Shown in pieces: positions 9,427-15,590 of a DNA stretch of 34,629 nucleotides (positions within the stretch are counted from its first letter, which is position 1; each line of letters begins with the position of its first letter). This DNA comes from Desulfurobacteriaceae bacterium (GTDB lineage: Bacteria > Aquificota > Aquificia > Desulfurobacteriales > Desulfurobacteriaceae): the NCBI GenBank assembly GCA_027013575.1, contig JALWGN010000055.1, forward strand, positions 1 to 34,629. The letters are read 5' to 3'. The notes beneath the pieces were generated by a model. That model was not told the origin of the DNA, did not search any database, and saw nothing but the letters and a program-made list of their open reading frames with translations. A program made the translations under genes and the position numbers.

Positions 9427-10114
9427 AGAACTCTCCTACGGCATACTGAAGGGGGTTTCGTTTACGGTTCCAGACGGAAAAATAGTGGGGGTTGTAGGGA
9501 GAAACGGTGCCGGGAAAACAACGCTTTTAAAGTGTTTAGGAGGTTTCTACAGTTACCTGGGAAGCGTTAAGGTAAGTGGCAGGGAGGTGAGGGAGCTCCC
9601 TCCGGAAGAGAGGGTAAAGAGGGTTAACTACCTGCCTCAGGACTTCTACCACCCTTTTCCTTTCACCGTTTACGAGTTTTTGTCTTCAACAACCGGAAAG
9701 AGAGGTTCGGAGGTGGAGGAAGTTCTTGAGTCTCTGGGAATTCTGAAGTTTAAAGAGCGGCTTTTAAACAGTTTAAGCGGAGGGGAAAAGGTAAAAGTTC
9801 ACATAGCCCGTCTTCTGCTCGTTGACCCTGAAATCTACCTGCTTGACGAGCCGGTGGCCTACTTAGACGTTTCTGTTGTTCCCTTCATCGGGAGGCTTGT
9901 GAGGGAGCTCTCTAAGAGGGGGAAAACGGTTCTCATAACCTCCCACGACGTCGGTTTCCTCTACAGTCTCTGTAACCTCTTTTTGGGTTTGAGAGAGGGG
10001 GAGCTTTCTCTCTTCGGTGATGGGAGGGAGCTCCTTGAGAGAAGCCGTGAAATTTTCGGGGTTGAGCTTAAAGCCTTTGAGTGTAACGGAGAGACTTTCA
10101 TAAAAACTGTTTAA
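9413..10114 (+). CDS. btuD: Cobalamin ABC transporter ATP-binding protein (BtuD-type)
   Basis: Nucleotide-binding subunit of the importer, 233 residues. Walker A is GRNGAGKT (29-36), a Q-loop Gln sits in YLPQDF (73-78), the signature is LSGGE (121-125), Walker B is IYLLDEP (141-147) and the switch His is H178 in TSHD. It starts at GTG 9413, preceded by GGAGG at 9401-9405, and overlaps btuC by 14 bp. Sequence alone cannot separate cobalamin from siderophore ATPases of this class; the riboswitch and the downstream receptor support B12. Confidence 0.9.
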   Translation: MLEVRELSYGILKGVSFTVPDGKIVGVVGRNGAGKTTLLKCLGGFYSYLGSVKVSGREVRELPPEERVKRVNYLPQDFYHPFPFTVYEFLSSTTGKRGSEVEEVLESLGILKFKERLLNSLSGGEKVKVHIARLLLVDPEIYLLDEPVAYLDVSVVPFIGRLVRELSKRGKTVLITSHDVGFLYSLCNLFLGLREGELSLFGDGRELLERSREIFGVELKAFECNGETFIKTV

Positions 10115-10126
10115 GGAGGTGGAGAG

Positions 10127-11992
10127 ATGAGGAGATTCCTGACCGTTGCAACGGTTGTAGCCCTTTCGGTTCCTGCGTTTGCTCAGGGCAGTGAGCCGGA
10201 GGTAACCGTAACGGCCACAAGGGTTTCTGTTCCGGTTGAGAACGTTGGAGACGACGTTGACATCATCACACAGGAGCAGATTAAAGAGATGGGGTTCACC
10301 TCAATTACAGACGTCCTTAAGTACGTTGCCGGTGTTCATTTCTATTCAACCGGTGGATGGGGTAAGCAAAGTAACATTTTTGTTCAGGGACTTAAAGGTA
10401 GATATATTCTTGTTCTTGTTAACGGAGCGCCTGTAAACGACCCCTCAACTCCCGATGGAAATGCTAACTTTGAGTGGATAGACCTGGACAACGTTGAAAA
10501 GATTGAAGTTCTTAAAGGTTCCCAGAGTGCCCTTTACGGTTCTGAGGCTATAGCTGGCGTTATAAACATAATTACGAAGAAACCGGAGAAAAATACTTTT
10601 TCCGTTCGCCTTGAAGGAGGTAAATACAAGACCTTTAAAGAAAACATTTACGGAGCTCTTAGACTTAAAAGCGGTTTCTTAAGCTTTTCAGCAGAAAACT
10701 TTAAAACAAACGGCTTCAGTGCTACAAACGAAAAGGCTGGAAAGTGGACTTACAACGAAGATAACGACCCGTTCCACTACACAACGGGAACAGTTTCTTT
10801 TGGTTACTTCCCTTCTGAAAATGTTAAGCTCTATGGAGACTTTTTAGTAAAGGGAGGATATACAGACTACGATGCCGGAACTTTCCCGGCAAGAACAGAC
10901 TACGACAGGCTCTTTTCAGACCTGAAGGCTGAAATCGTCTCATCGGATAACCTCTCCTGGGAAATTCTTTTAAGTAACAATAAGGAAAACAGGGAATCTT
11001 TTGATTCAGGTCATGGAATTTATAATGGAATAACAAGATTCATTTCTATTTCTCCAACATATTATTTAAATAATAATGCTTTTCTAAAACTTAGTGCTTC
11101 TTACAGGTATGAAAAAGTGAGATCTGATTATTTCAATCCTATTTATAATTCCCATTTTACTGCCAACAAAAGTCAATTTATTCGATCACTTTTCATAGAG
11201 GGTTATACGGAGTTCCACTCTGTTTCAATCTCTGCAGCAGGAAGGGTTGATAACCATAGCAGGTTTGGAAGTCATGGAACGTATAAACTCTCGCTCTCTT
11301 ACAGGTTTTCTCCAACTAAAACTCTTATTAAGGGGCAGTATGGAACCGGCTTCAAAGCTCCAACCATTTCGGAACTCTATGGCTACTACACATCTCCTTA
11401 TGGGAAAACAGTTGGAAACCCAAACCTTGACCCTGAAAAGTCTGAAGGCTGGAACATAACCCTTCAGCAGGATATTCCACTTTTAAAGACTTCAGTTTCT
11501 GCAGCCTACTTTAAAAACAGAGTTTGGGACAGGATAACTACAGTCAAGAATGGGACAACTACAACGTACACAAACTCAGGAAAACTCAGAACGGAAGGCC
11601 TTGAGCTGAAAGGAGAAATTTCTCCGTTTGACTTCCTCAAAGTTTACGGAAACTATACTCATACAAACGTTGTTGGGAAAGAAAGCGATAAGCTCAGGAT
11701 ACCAAAAGACAGCTTTACTCTAGGATTTAAGCTTAGCTACGGTAGGTTAACCTTTAACGGCTGGGCAGAACACTATAGCTCAAGGAAAGATTTGGACTAC
11801 TCAACTTGGCCTGCAAGAGTTGTTAGACTTTCAGCTTTCACAACCTATAACTGCTACGTCTCCTACGCTTTAAACGACAGGGTTAACCTTTACGCTAAGG
11901 GAGTAAACCTGACAGATAAGAAGTACGAGCTTGCCTACGGATACAACACTATGGGGAGAGCTCTCTTCGTCGGAACGGACTTCAGGTTTTAA
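10127..11992 (+). CDS. btuB: TonB-dependent outer-membrane receptor (BtuB-like)
   Basis: A 621-residue outer-membrane beta-barrel that imports a large ligand using TonB energy. Residues 1-19 are a signal peptide ending VPAFA-Q. A TonB-box-like stretch (PEVTVTATR) follows, then the plug domain with IITQEQIKEMGFTSITDVLKYVAGVHF, LVLVNGAPVND, IEVLKGSQSALYGSEAIAGVINI. The barrel ends in a terminal Phe (GTDFRF), as needed for Bam insertion. The start ATG has AAGGAGGTGGAGAG upstream. It is last in the riboswitch operon, so cobalamin or a corrinoid is the likely ligand. Roughly 10980-11180 is much richer in A+T than its neighbours. TonB and ExbBD are not in this window. Confidence 0.9.
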   Translation: MRRFLTVATVVALSVPAFAQGSEPEVTVTATRVSVPVENVGDDVDIITQEQIKEMGFTSITDVLKYVAGVHFYSTGGWGKQSNIFVQGLKGRYILVLVNGAPVNDPSTPDGNANFEWIDLDNVEKIEVLKGSQSALYGSEAIAGVINIITKKPEKNTFSVRLEGGKYKTFKENIYGALRLKSGFLSFSAENFKTNGFSATNEKAGKWTYNEDNDPFHYTTGTVSFGYFPSENVKLYGDFLVKGGYTDYDAGTFPARTDYDRLFSDLKAEIVSSDNLSWEILLSNNKENRESFDSGHGIYNGITRFISISPTYYLNNNAFLKLSASYRYEKVRSDYFNPIYNSHFTANKSQFIRSLFIEGYTEFHSVSISAAGRVDNHSRFGSHGTYKLSLSYRFSPTKTLIKGQYGTGFKAPTISELYGYYTSPYGKTVGNPNLDPEKSEGWNITLQQDIPLLKTSVSAAYFKNRVWDRITTVKNGTTTTYTNSGKLRTEGLELKGEISPFDFLKVYGNYTHTNVVGKESDKLRIPKDSFTLGFKLSYGRLTFNGWAEHYSSRKDLDYSTWPARVVRLSAFTTYNCYVSYALNDRVNLYAKGVNLTDKKYELAYGYNTMGRALFVGTDFRF

Positions 11993-11997
11993 CCGTT

Positions 11998-12014
11998 CGG
12001 GGCGCTCCGCCCCG
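11998..12014 (+). terminator. Terminator hairpin after the B12 operon
   Basis: CGGGGCG (11998-12004) pairs with CGCCCCG (12008-12014) around a 3-nt loop. The T-rich run after it (12021-12025) is shared with the TATAAT of the next gene, so the two elements are fused. Confidence 0.6.
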
Positions 12015-12015
12015 C

Positions 12016-12021
12016 TATAAT
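12016..12021 (+). promoter_or_regulatory. Candidate -10 element for the SDR gene
   Basis: A perfect TATAAT that ends 7 bases before the ATG at 12029. A normal transcription start would fall on or next to that ATG, suggesting a leaderless message. The -35 position lies in or beside the terminator stem and has no good match. Confidence 0.45.
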
Positions 12022-12028
12022 TTTTCCT

Positions 12029-12820
12029 ATGGAAAGGAGAGTTTTGGTTGCAGGAGCTTCCGGCTTTATAGGTTCCCACGTTGTTAAGGCTCTCTCTGAA
12101 AGAGGTTATGAACCTATTCTCATTTCGCGAAACCCTGAAAAGTTAAAGGAGAAGTTCCCGGAGTTTCCCGTCTTTTCGGTTTTGGAGATTGAGAGTGCTT
12201 TCTCACTTAAACCGTTTGCTGTTGTTAACGCCGTTGGGATTTTAAAGGAAGAAGGTTCAACCTACGAAGAGGCTCACGTAAAGTTTACAGAGAAACTCAT
12301 TGAGCTCTCTAAAAAACACGGCGTTGGGAAGTTCGTCCAGATTTCAGCCCTTGGAACCTCGCCAGAAGAGAAGAGCCGTTACTTCAAGACCAAGTGGGAA
12401 GCTGAAGAGATTGTCAGAAAGAGCGAAATTCCCCACGCAATTCTGAGGCCGTCAATCGTTCTAGGAGAGGGTCAGAAGCTCTACGAGAATTTAAGGGAGC
12501 TCTCCCGTTTTCTGCCGGTTCTGGGAGCTCCCAGGATGAAAGTCCAGCCCGTTAGGGTTGAAAAGGTTGTTGATGCTGTTTTAGAGGCCGTTGAGTGCCG
12601 GATTACGGGAACTGTGGAGCTCTGCGGAGACGAGGTTGTTACGATGGCGGAGCTCTTTAGAAGAGTTTTAAGGGAGATGGGAATAAAAAGGCCGGTTTTT
12701 GAGGTTCCTAAGTTTCTGCTCTTTCCACTGGCCGTTTTAAAGGTTGGTGGCCTTGACCTGGAACAGATTAAGATGATTAAGGACAACACCTGTAAAGGAG
12801 ATGCTAAAGATGTTAGATGA
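12029..12820 (+). CDS. NAD(P)-binding atypical SDR / NDUFA9-like epimerase-family protein
   Basis: A 263-residue Rossmann protein of the extended/atypical short-chain dehydrogenase group. The nucleotide-binding loop is GASGFIGSHVVKAL (9-22). It continues with VVNAVGIL, KFVQISALGTSP, a Tyr-x3-Lys-like YFKTKWEAE, and HAILRPSIVLGEG, a pattern seen in complex-I-associated NDUFA9-like SDRs and related epimerases. No ribosome binding site precedes the ATG, and a TATAAT ends only 7 bp before it. The end overlaps the following CitE-family gene by 11 bp, so coupling is likely. The true substrate is unknown; quinone-biosynthesis or complex-I-assembly roles known for relatives are only possibilities. 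Confidence 0.75.
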   Translation: MERRVLVAGASGFIGSHVVKALSERGYEPILISRNPEKLKEKFPEFPVFSVLEIESAFSLKPFAVVNAVGILKEEGSTYEEAHVKFTEKLIELSKKHGVGKFVQISALGTSPEEKSRYFKTKWEAEEIVRKSEIPHAILRPSIVLGEGQKLYENLRELSRFLPVLGAPRMKVQPVRVEKVVDAVLEAVECRITGTVELCGDEVVTMAELFRRVLREMGIKRPVFEVPKFLLFPLAVLKVGGLDLEQIKMIKDNTCKGDAKDVR

Positions 12821-13784
12821 GCTTTTTAACACTGCAGATGCCGTTTTAGAGGGAAGGGAGAGTATCAACAGGTTGCGCGAGTTCCCCGAGGGGAAACCTG
12901 AAAGAAGACCCGTTGAGAACCCGTTTAAAAGGTCTGCCCTTATAGTCTCCGGAGACCGTGTTAAACACCTGAGGAAAGTCTTTTCAAGGCCTGCAGACGT
13001 AATCATCTTCAACGTTGAAGACGGGGTTTCAGACGAGAATAAACCCTTTGCAAGGCTTCTAATAAGAAAGCTCCTCTTGAATACCGACTTTGACGGGAGT
13101 AAGGAGATAGTTATCCGCATCAACCCGATAGACTCCCCCTTCTTCTTCGACGACTTAACAGGGCTCCTTCCCGTACTTCCCCACGCTTTCCGCCTCAGCA
13201 AAGTTCGCTCTCCTGAAGAAGTTGTTGCTTTAGACAGGATCATCTCTGCCTACGAAACTTCAAGGGGAATTGAGAGAGGTTTTGTAAAGATTCAGCTCTC
13301 TGTAGAAACTCCCCAGGCCGTTGAGCGTCTGCCTGAAATCCTTTCGGCTTCAGACAGGATTAACGCCGTTTACCTCGGGATTTTAGACCTGTTTGCGGAG
13401 CTCTCCCTTCCACAGAGGTTTCAGTCCGGGAGGTTGGGGGAGTTTGTAAGGAGCTCCTTTGTCTTCCACTCCCGCTCCCGTGGAGTTTACCCGATAGCTC
13501 CGGCGTACCAGGACTACAAAGACCTTGAAGGTTTTGAGAGGGAAGCAGAGCTTGAAAGGGAGATGGGATTTGCCGGGAAGATGTGCATTTCTGTAAAGCA
13601 GGTTGAGTTAGCAAACAGGGTCTTTTCCCCAACGGAAGAGGAGGTAGAGGAGGCGAGGCAGATAGTTGAGGTTTACGAGAAGGCGATTGAGGAGGGGAAA
13701 GGAGGAGTTACCTGGAACGGGAAGTTTATAGATCAGCCAATTTACAGGAGCGCCCTCAACACTCTCCGTTTTTCCCGCCCTTAA
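12810..13784 (+). CDS. HpcH/HpaI aldolase - citrate lyase beta (CitE)-family protein
   Basis: A 324-residue TIM-barrel lyase of the CitE/malyl-CoA-lyase superfamily, which cleaves or forms C-C bonds in CoA thioesters. Metal and CoA-site motifs visible are IIFNVEDGVSDENK, VIRINPIDS, IQLSVETPQAVERL and NAVYLGILDLFAEL. A C-terminal GKMCISVKQVELANRVFSPTEEE corresponds to the usual GK-x-x-I-H-P-x-Q segment, but the His-Pro is replaced by Ser-Val. ATG 12810 is preferred: AGGAG lies 9 bp upstream, whereas the ATG at 12801 touches that site. In reductive-TCA bacteria relatives act on citryl-CoA or malyl-CoA; which applies here cannot be read from sequence. Its last 29 bp overlap the convergent LysR gene. 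Confidence 0.82.
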   Translation: MLDELFNTADAVLEGRESINRLREFPEGKPERRPVENPFKRSALIVSGDRVKHLRKVFSRPADVIIFNVEDGVSDENKPFARLLIRKLLLNTDFDGSKEIVIRINPIDSPFFFDDLTGLLPVLPHAFRLSKVRSPEEVVALDRIISAYETSRGIERGFVKIQLSVETPQAVERLPEILSASDRINAVYLGILDLFAELSLPQRFQSGRLGEFVRSSFVFHSRSRGVYPIAPAYQDYKDLEGFEREAELEREMGFAGKMCISVKQVELANRVFSPTEEEVEEARQIVEVYEKAIEEGKGGVTWNGKFIDQPIYRSALNTLRFSRP

Positions 13785-14670
13785 AGAGCTTCTCTATCTT
13801 CTCCCACAGGGTTCTAACGACGGGGAGGGGGGTAATGTCTTTCCTCCTAACGGCGTAGAAGCACCGTTTTATCGTAAGCCCCTCCACCTTAACTATTCGT
13901 AACTTTCCGCACTCAACCTCGTCTTCAACCGAGTACTTTGAGACCAGCCCGAAGCCTGCTCCCCTCTTTACGGCCTCTTTTATGGCAGTGTTGCTTCCAA
14001 GGTAGGCTACGATTCTGAGGGTTTTCGGATCCAGCCCGCTCTTCCTCAGGGCCTCCTCAACCGTTCTTCTGGTTCCGGAGTCCTCCTCCCTGAAGATGAG
14101 GGGGAGCTCCGCCAGCTCTTCAACCTCTACTGAGCTCCTCTTAAAGTAGGGAGGAGCTATCAGAACTATCTCGTCGTCGTGGATCTTTTTTACTTCCAGC
14201 TTCGGGTCTCTCACTTCAAGGCCTACGAACCCAATGTCAAACGAGGGGAGCTGTTCTTTAAGGAGGGAAACGACTCTGCTTGAGTCAAAGATTTCAAGGA
14301 TAAAAGTAACTTCCGGGAAAGTCTCCCTGAGCTTCCTGAGAGCGTGGGGTATCAGGTAGTCTCCGGGAATGTTACTTGCTGCTATCTTTACGGTTCCGGA
14401 GTGGGGTTGCCTGTCTAAGGAGAGGAGCTCCGCCAGAGCCTCCTCCCTCTTTTTGAGTATCTCAACTGCGTGTCTGTAGAGTATCTTGGCCTCTGCCGTC
14501 GGAATAACTTTCCTCCCGACCCTGTCAAAGAGCTTCTTCCCGAGAATGTCTTCAAGGTGCTGAATGTGTGTGCTTACAGTGGGTTGAGAGAGCCCCAGCT
14601 GCTGAGCAGCCTTTGAGAAGCTCTGGTTCTCAAAGACCCTTGCGAAAACTTCAAGCTGTTTAATGTCCAT
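13756..14670 (-). CDS. LysR-family transcriptional regulator
   Basis: A 304-residue LysR regulator. The winged helix-turn-helix fills residues 1-60 (MDIKQLEVFARVFENQSFSK, then AAQQLGLSQPTVSTHIQHLE). The C-terminal periplasmic-binding-protein-like effector domain includes GTVKIAASNIPGDYLIPHAL and later SNTAIKEAVKRGAGFGLVSK. It resembles the CysB/CysL and selenium-associated LysR subgroups; the effector is unknown. The ATG lies 4 bp after the small membrane-protein gene, so the two form an operon. Its 3' end overlaps the convergent CitE-family gene by 29 bp, which leaves no room for a terminator between them. Confidence 0.92.
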   Translation of the reverse strand: MDIKQLEVFARVFENQSFSKAAQQLGLSQPTVSTHIQHLEDILGKKLFDRVGRKVIPTAEAKILYRHAVEILKKREEALAELLSLDRQPHSGTVKIAASNIPGDYLIPHALRKLRETFPEVTFILEIFDSSRVVSLLKEQLPSFDIGFVGLEVRDPKLEVKKIHDDEIVLIAPPYFKRSSVEVEELAELPLIFREEDSGTRRTVEEALRKSGLDPKTLRIVAYLGSNTAIKEAVKRGAGFGLVSKYSVEDEVECGKLRIVKVEGLTIKRCFYAVRRKDITPLPVVRTLWEKIEKLFKGGKNGEC

Positions 14671-14674
14671 ATCC

Positions 14675-14998
14675 CTACTCTAAACCAACGATTTTTAAGA
14701 TAACGTCAACAGTTACGAAAGAGAGAACGCCAGACATGATGATTGATATCATCGCTCCAAATCCCCAGACTATAGGGGGAAGTTTTAAAGCTTTAACGTA
14801 CTTTACGTAGTAGAGGAACGTAATAAAGGAAAATACGGCAGCTACTCCCAGTTTTAAACCAAAGTACTCCTGAAGGTTCAGAACTTTTGAGAAAATTCCT
14901 AAGGGTAAGAGGGAAAACATTGTCATCATGTAGAGTCCTACAATCGTAGCTCCTATCCCCAGCCCCTTTGCCAGGCCGTCGTTAAAACTTCTGGCCAT
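14675..14998 (-). CDS. Small membrane protein of unknown function (three helices)
   Basis: A 107-residue protein I do not recognise. It has a short charged start (MARSFNDGLAKG) and three hydrophobic segments at about 13-36, 48-67 and 75-104. A basic loop (YVKYVKALK) lies between the last two helices, and the tail is short. The ribosome binding site GAGGAGGTGA is excellent, so it is clearly translated. It lies immediately upstream of, and in operon with, the LysR gene, suggesting a shared role such as small-ion or metabolite handling under that regulator; this is inference. Confidence 0.75.
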   Translation of the reverse strand: MARSFNDGLAKGLGIGATIVGLYMMTMFSLLPLGIFSKVLNLQEYFGLKLGVAAVFSFITFLYYVKYVKALKLPPIVWGFGAMISIIMSGVLSFVTVDVILKIVGLE

Positions 14999-15022
14999 AG
15001 TTCACCTCCTCATTTAATGGCT

Positions 15023-15034
15023 GAATATATATTC
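15023..15034. promoter_or_regulatory. 12-bp palindrome in the LysR-operon promoter region
   Basis: GAATATATATTC is a perfect palindrome about 25 bp upstream of the small membrane-protein ATG (minus strand). It overlaps -10-like sequence on that strand (TAGAAT at 15037-15032). It could be an operator for the LysR protein or for another factor. Confidence 0.4.
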
Positions 15035-15080
15035 TACCAGGTTATCATTGGGAGAAACTGGCGGGTTTTGATTAAATTCG

Positions 15081-15108
15081 TTTAAAGTTTCTACCACGTA
15101 ACTTTAAA
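15081..15108. repeat. Inverted repeat between the LysR operon and csp
   Basis: TTTAAAGTT (15081-15089) and AACTTTAAA (15100-15108) form perfect 9-bp arms around 10 nt. It ends 21 bp before the -35 of the promoter at 15130. It may be an operator or a hairpin; no U-tract follows, so it is not an obvious terminator. AGGAGGTG lies next to it but no start codon is suitably placed. Confidence 0.45.
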
Positions 15109-15129
15109 GGAGGTGTAGTTCCTTAAAAG

Positions 15130-15158
15130 TTGACTTTCCCTTTCTGGGGTGTTAAATT
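15130..15158 (+). promoter_or_regulatory. Sigma-70-type promoter upstream of csp
   Basis: TTGACT (15130-15135), a 17-bp spacer and TAAATT (15153-15158) form one of the best promoter matches in the window. Transcription would start near 15165, about 110 nt before the csp ATG, and would read through the hairpin at 15199-15239. Confidence 0.65.
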
Positions 15159-15164
15159 AGCTTT

Positions 15165-15248
15165 CAAGATACAGAAGGCAGCACGACGGAAACTGAGTAA
15201 AGCCCCGGAAGGCATGCCGTTTCTGCCTTCTGGGGCTTTTAACTTTTT
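15165..15248 (+). ncRNA. Candidate csp leader attenuator or small RNA
   Basis: Downstream of the promoter at 15130 lies a very strong terminator-like helix. AAAGCCCCGGAAGGCA (15199-15214) pairs with TGCCTTCTGGGGCTTT (15224-15239), 16 bp with one G-U pair and a 9-nt loop, followed by T-rich sequence to 15248. Upstream, CAGAAGGCAG (15172-15181) is the exact complement of CTGCCTTCTG (15223-15232), which is part of the 3' arm. The two pairings exclude each other or form a pseudoknot. This is the layout of a transcription attenuator for csp. Alternatively the transcript simply ends here as an RNA of about 75-80 nt. Whether it responds to temperature is not shown by sequence. Confidence 0.55.
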
Positions 15249-15276
15249 ATAAGAAACTTTTAGAGAGGTAAGGAAC

Positions 15277-15483
15277 ATGGAAAAGCTCACAGGAACAGTA
15301 AAGTGGTTTGACTCCAAGAAGGGGTACGGCTTTATCACAGCCGACAACGGACAGGACGTTTTTGTCCACTACACAGGAATCAACGGTGAAGGTTTTAGAA
15401 CCCTTGAAGAGGGAGAGAGGGTTTCCTTCAACGTTACAGAGAGCGACAAAGGCCTTAAAGCTGTTGACGTAGAAAGGCTTTAA
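15277..15483 (+). CDS. csp: Cold-shock domain protein
   Basis: A 68-residue single-domain cold-shock protein, an OB-fold RNA chaperone that melts secondary structure. RNP1 is KGYGFI (residues 15-20) and RNP2 is VFVHY (residues 28-32), preceded by the usual [11 protein letters not shown] start. The ribosome binding site GAGAGGTAAGG lies just upstream of ATG 15277, and a -10-like TATAAG sits at 15248-15253. It is flanked by hairpins on both sides and lies one gene before a DEAD-box RNA helicase, a common functional pairing for RNA unfolding. Confidence 0.97.
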   Translation: MEKLTGTVKWFDSKKGYGFITADNGQDVFVHYTGINGEGFRTLEEGERVSFNVTESDKGLKAVDVERL

Positions 15484-15513
15484 CTTAGAGAAATTCTACA
15501 TTTAGATTAGAAT

Positions 15514-15566
15514 AGTTGCCACGGTTTCCGTCTGAAACGGCGGCGGGGCCGTGGCAATTTTTATTT
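15514..15566 (+). terminator. Terminator-like hairpin between csp and the helicase gene
   Basis: TTGCCACGG (15516-15524) pairs with CCGTGGCAA (15549-15557), followed by TTTTTATTT. The 24-nt apical part can fold again (GTTTC with GAAAC, or CCGT with ACGG). It probably terminates csp. It could also act as a leader structure if transcription starts at the weak TAGAAT at 15508. Confidence 0.7.
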
Positions 15567-15590
15567 AAGACACTTTAAAAGGAGAGGCGC

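Noticed and set aside
12010-12060. The SDR as part of the B12 operon
   Set aside because: A terminator hairpin and a separate TATAAT lie between btuB and the SDR; the SDR has no cobalamin-related signature.
15097-15120. AGGAGGTG at 15109-15116 as the ribosome binding site of a small gene
   Set aside because: No ATG, GTG or TTG lies at a workable distance with an open frame; the nearest TTG is 13 nt away and inside the promoter.
15130-15252. A 40-codon plus-strand frame from TTG 15130, and a 12-codon frame from ATG 15214, as leader peptides for csp
   Set aside because: The first starts within the -35 element, before the likely transcript start. The second has no properly spaced ribosome binding site and lies inside the terminator helix. 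RNA structure explains the region better.
15123-15347. A 74-codon minus-strand open frame across the csp leader and csp
   Set aside because: It spans a palindromic hairpin and antisense csp codons and has no ribosome binding site.
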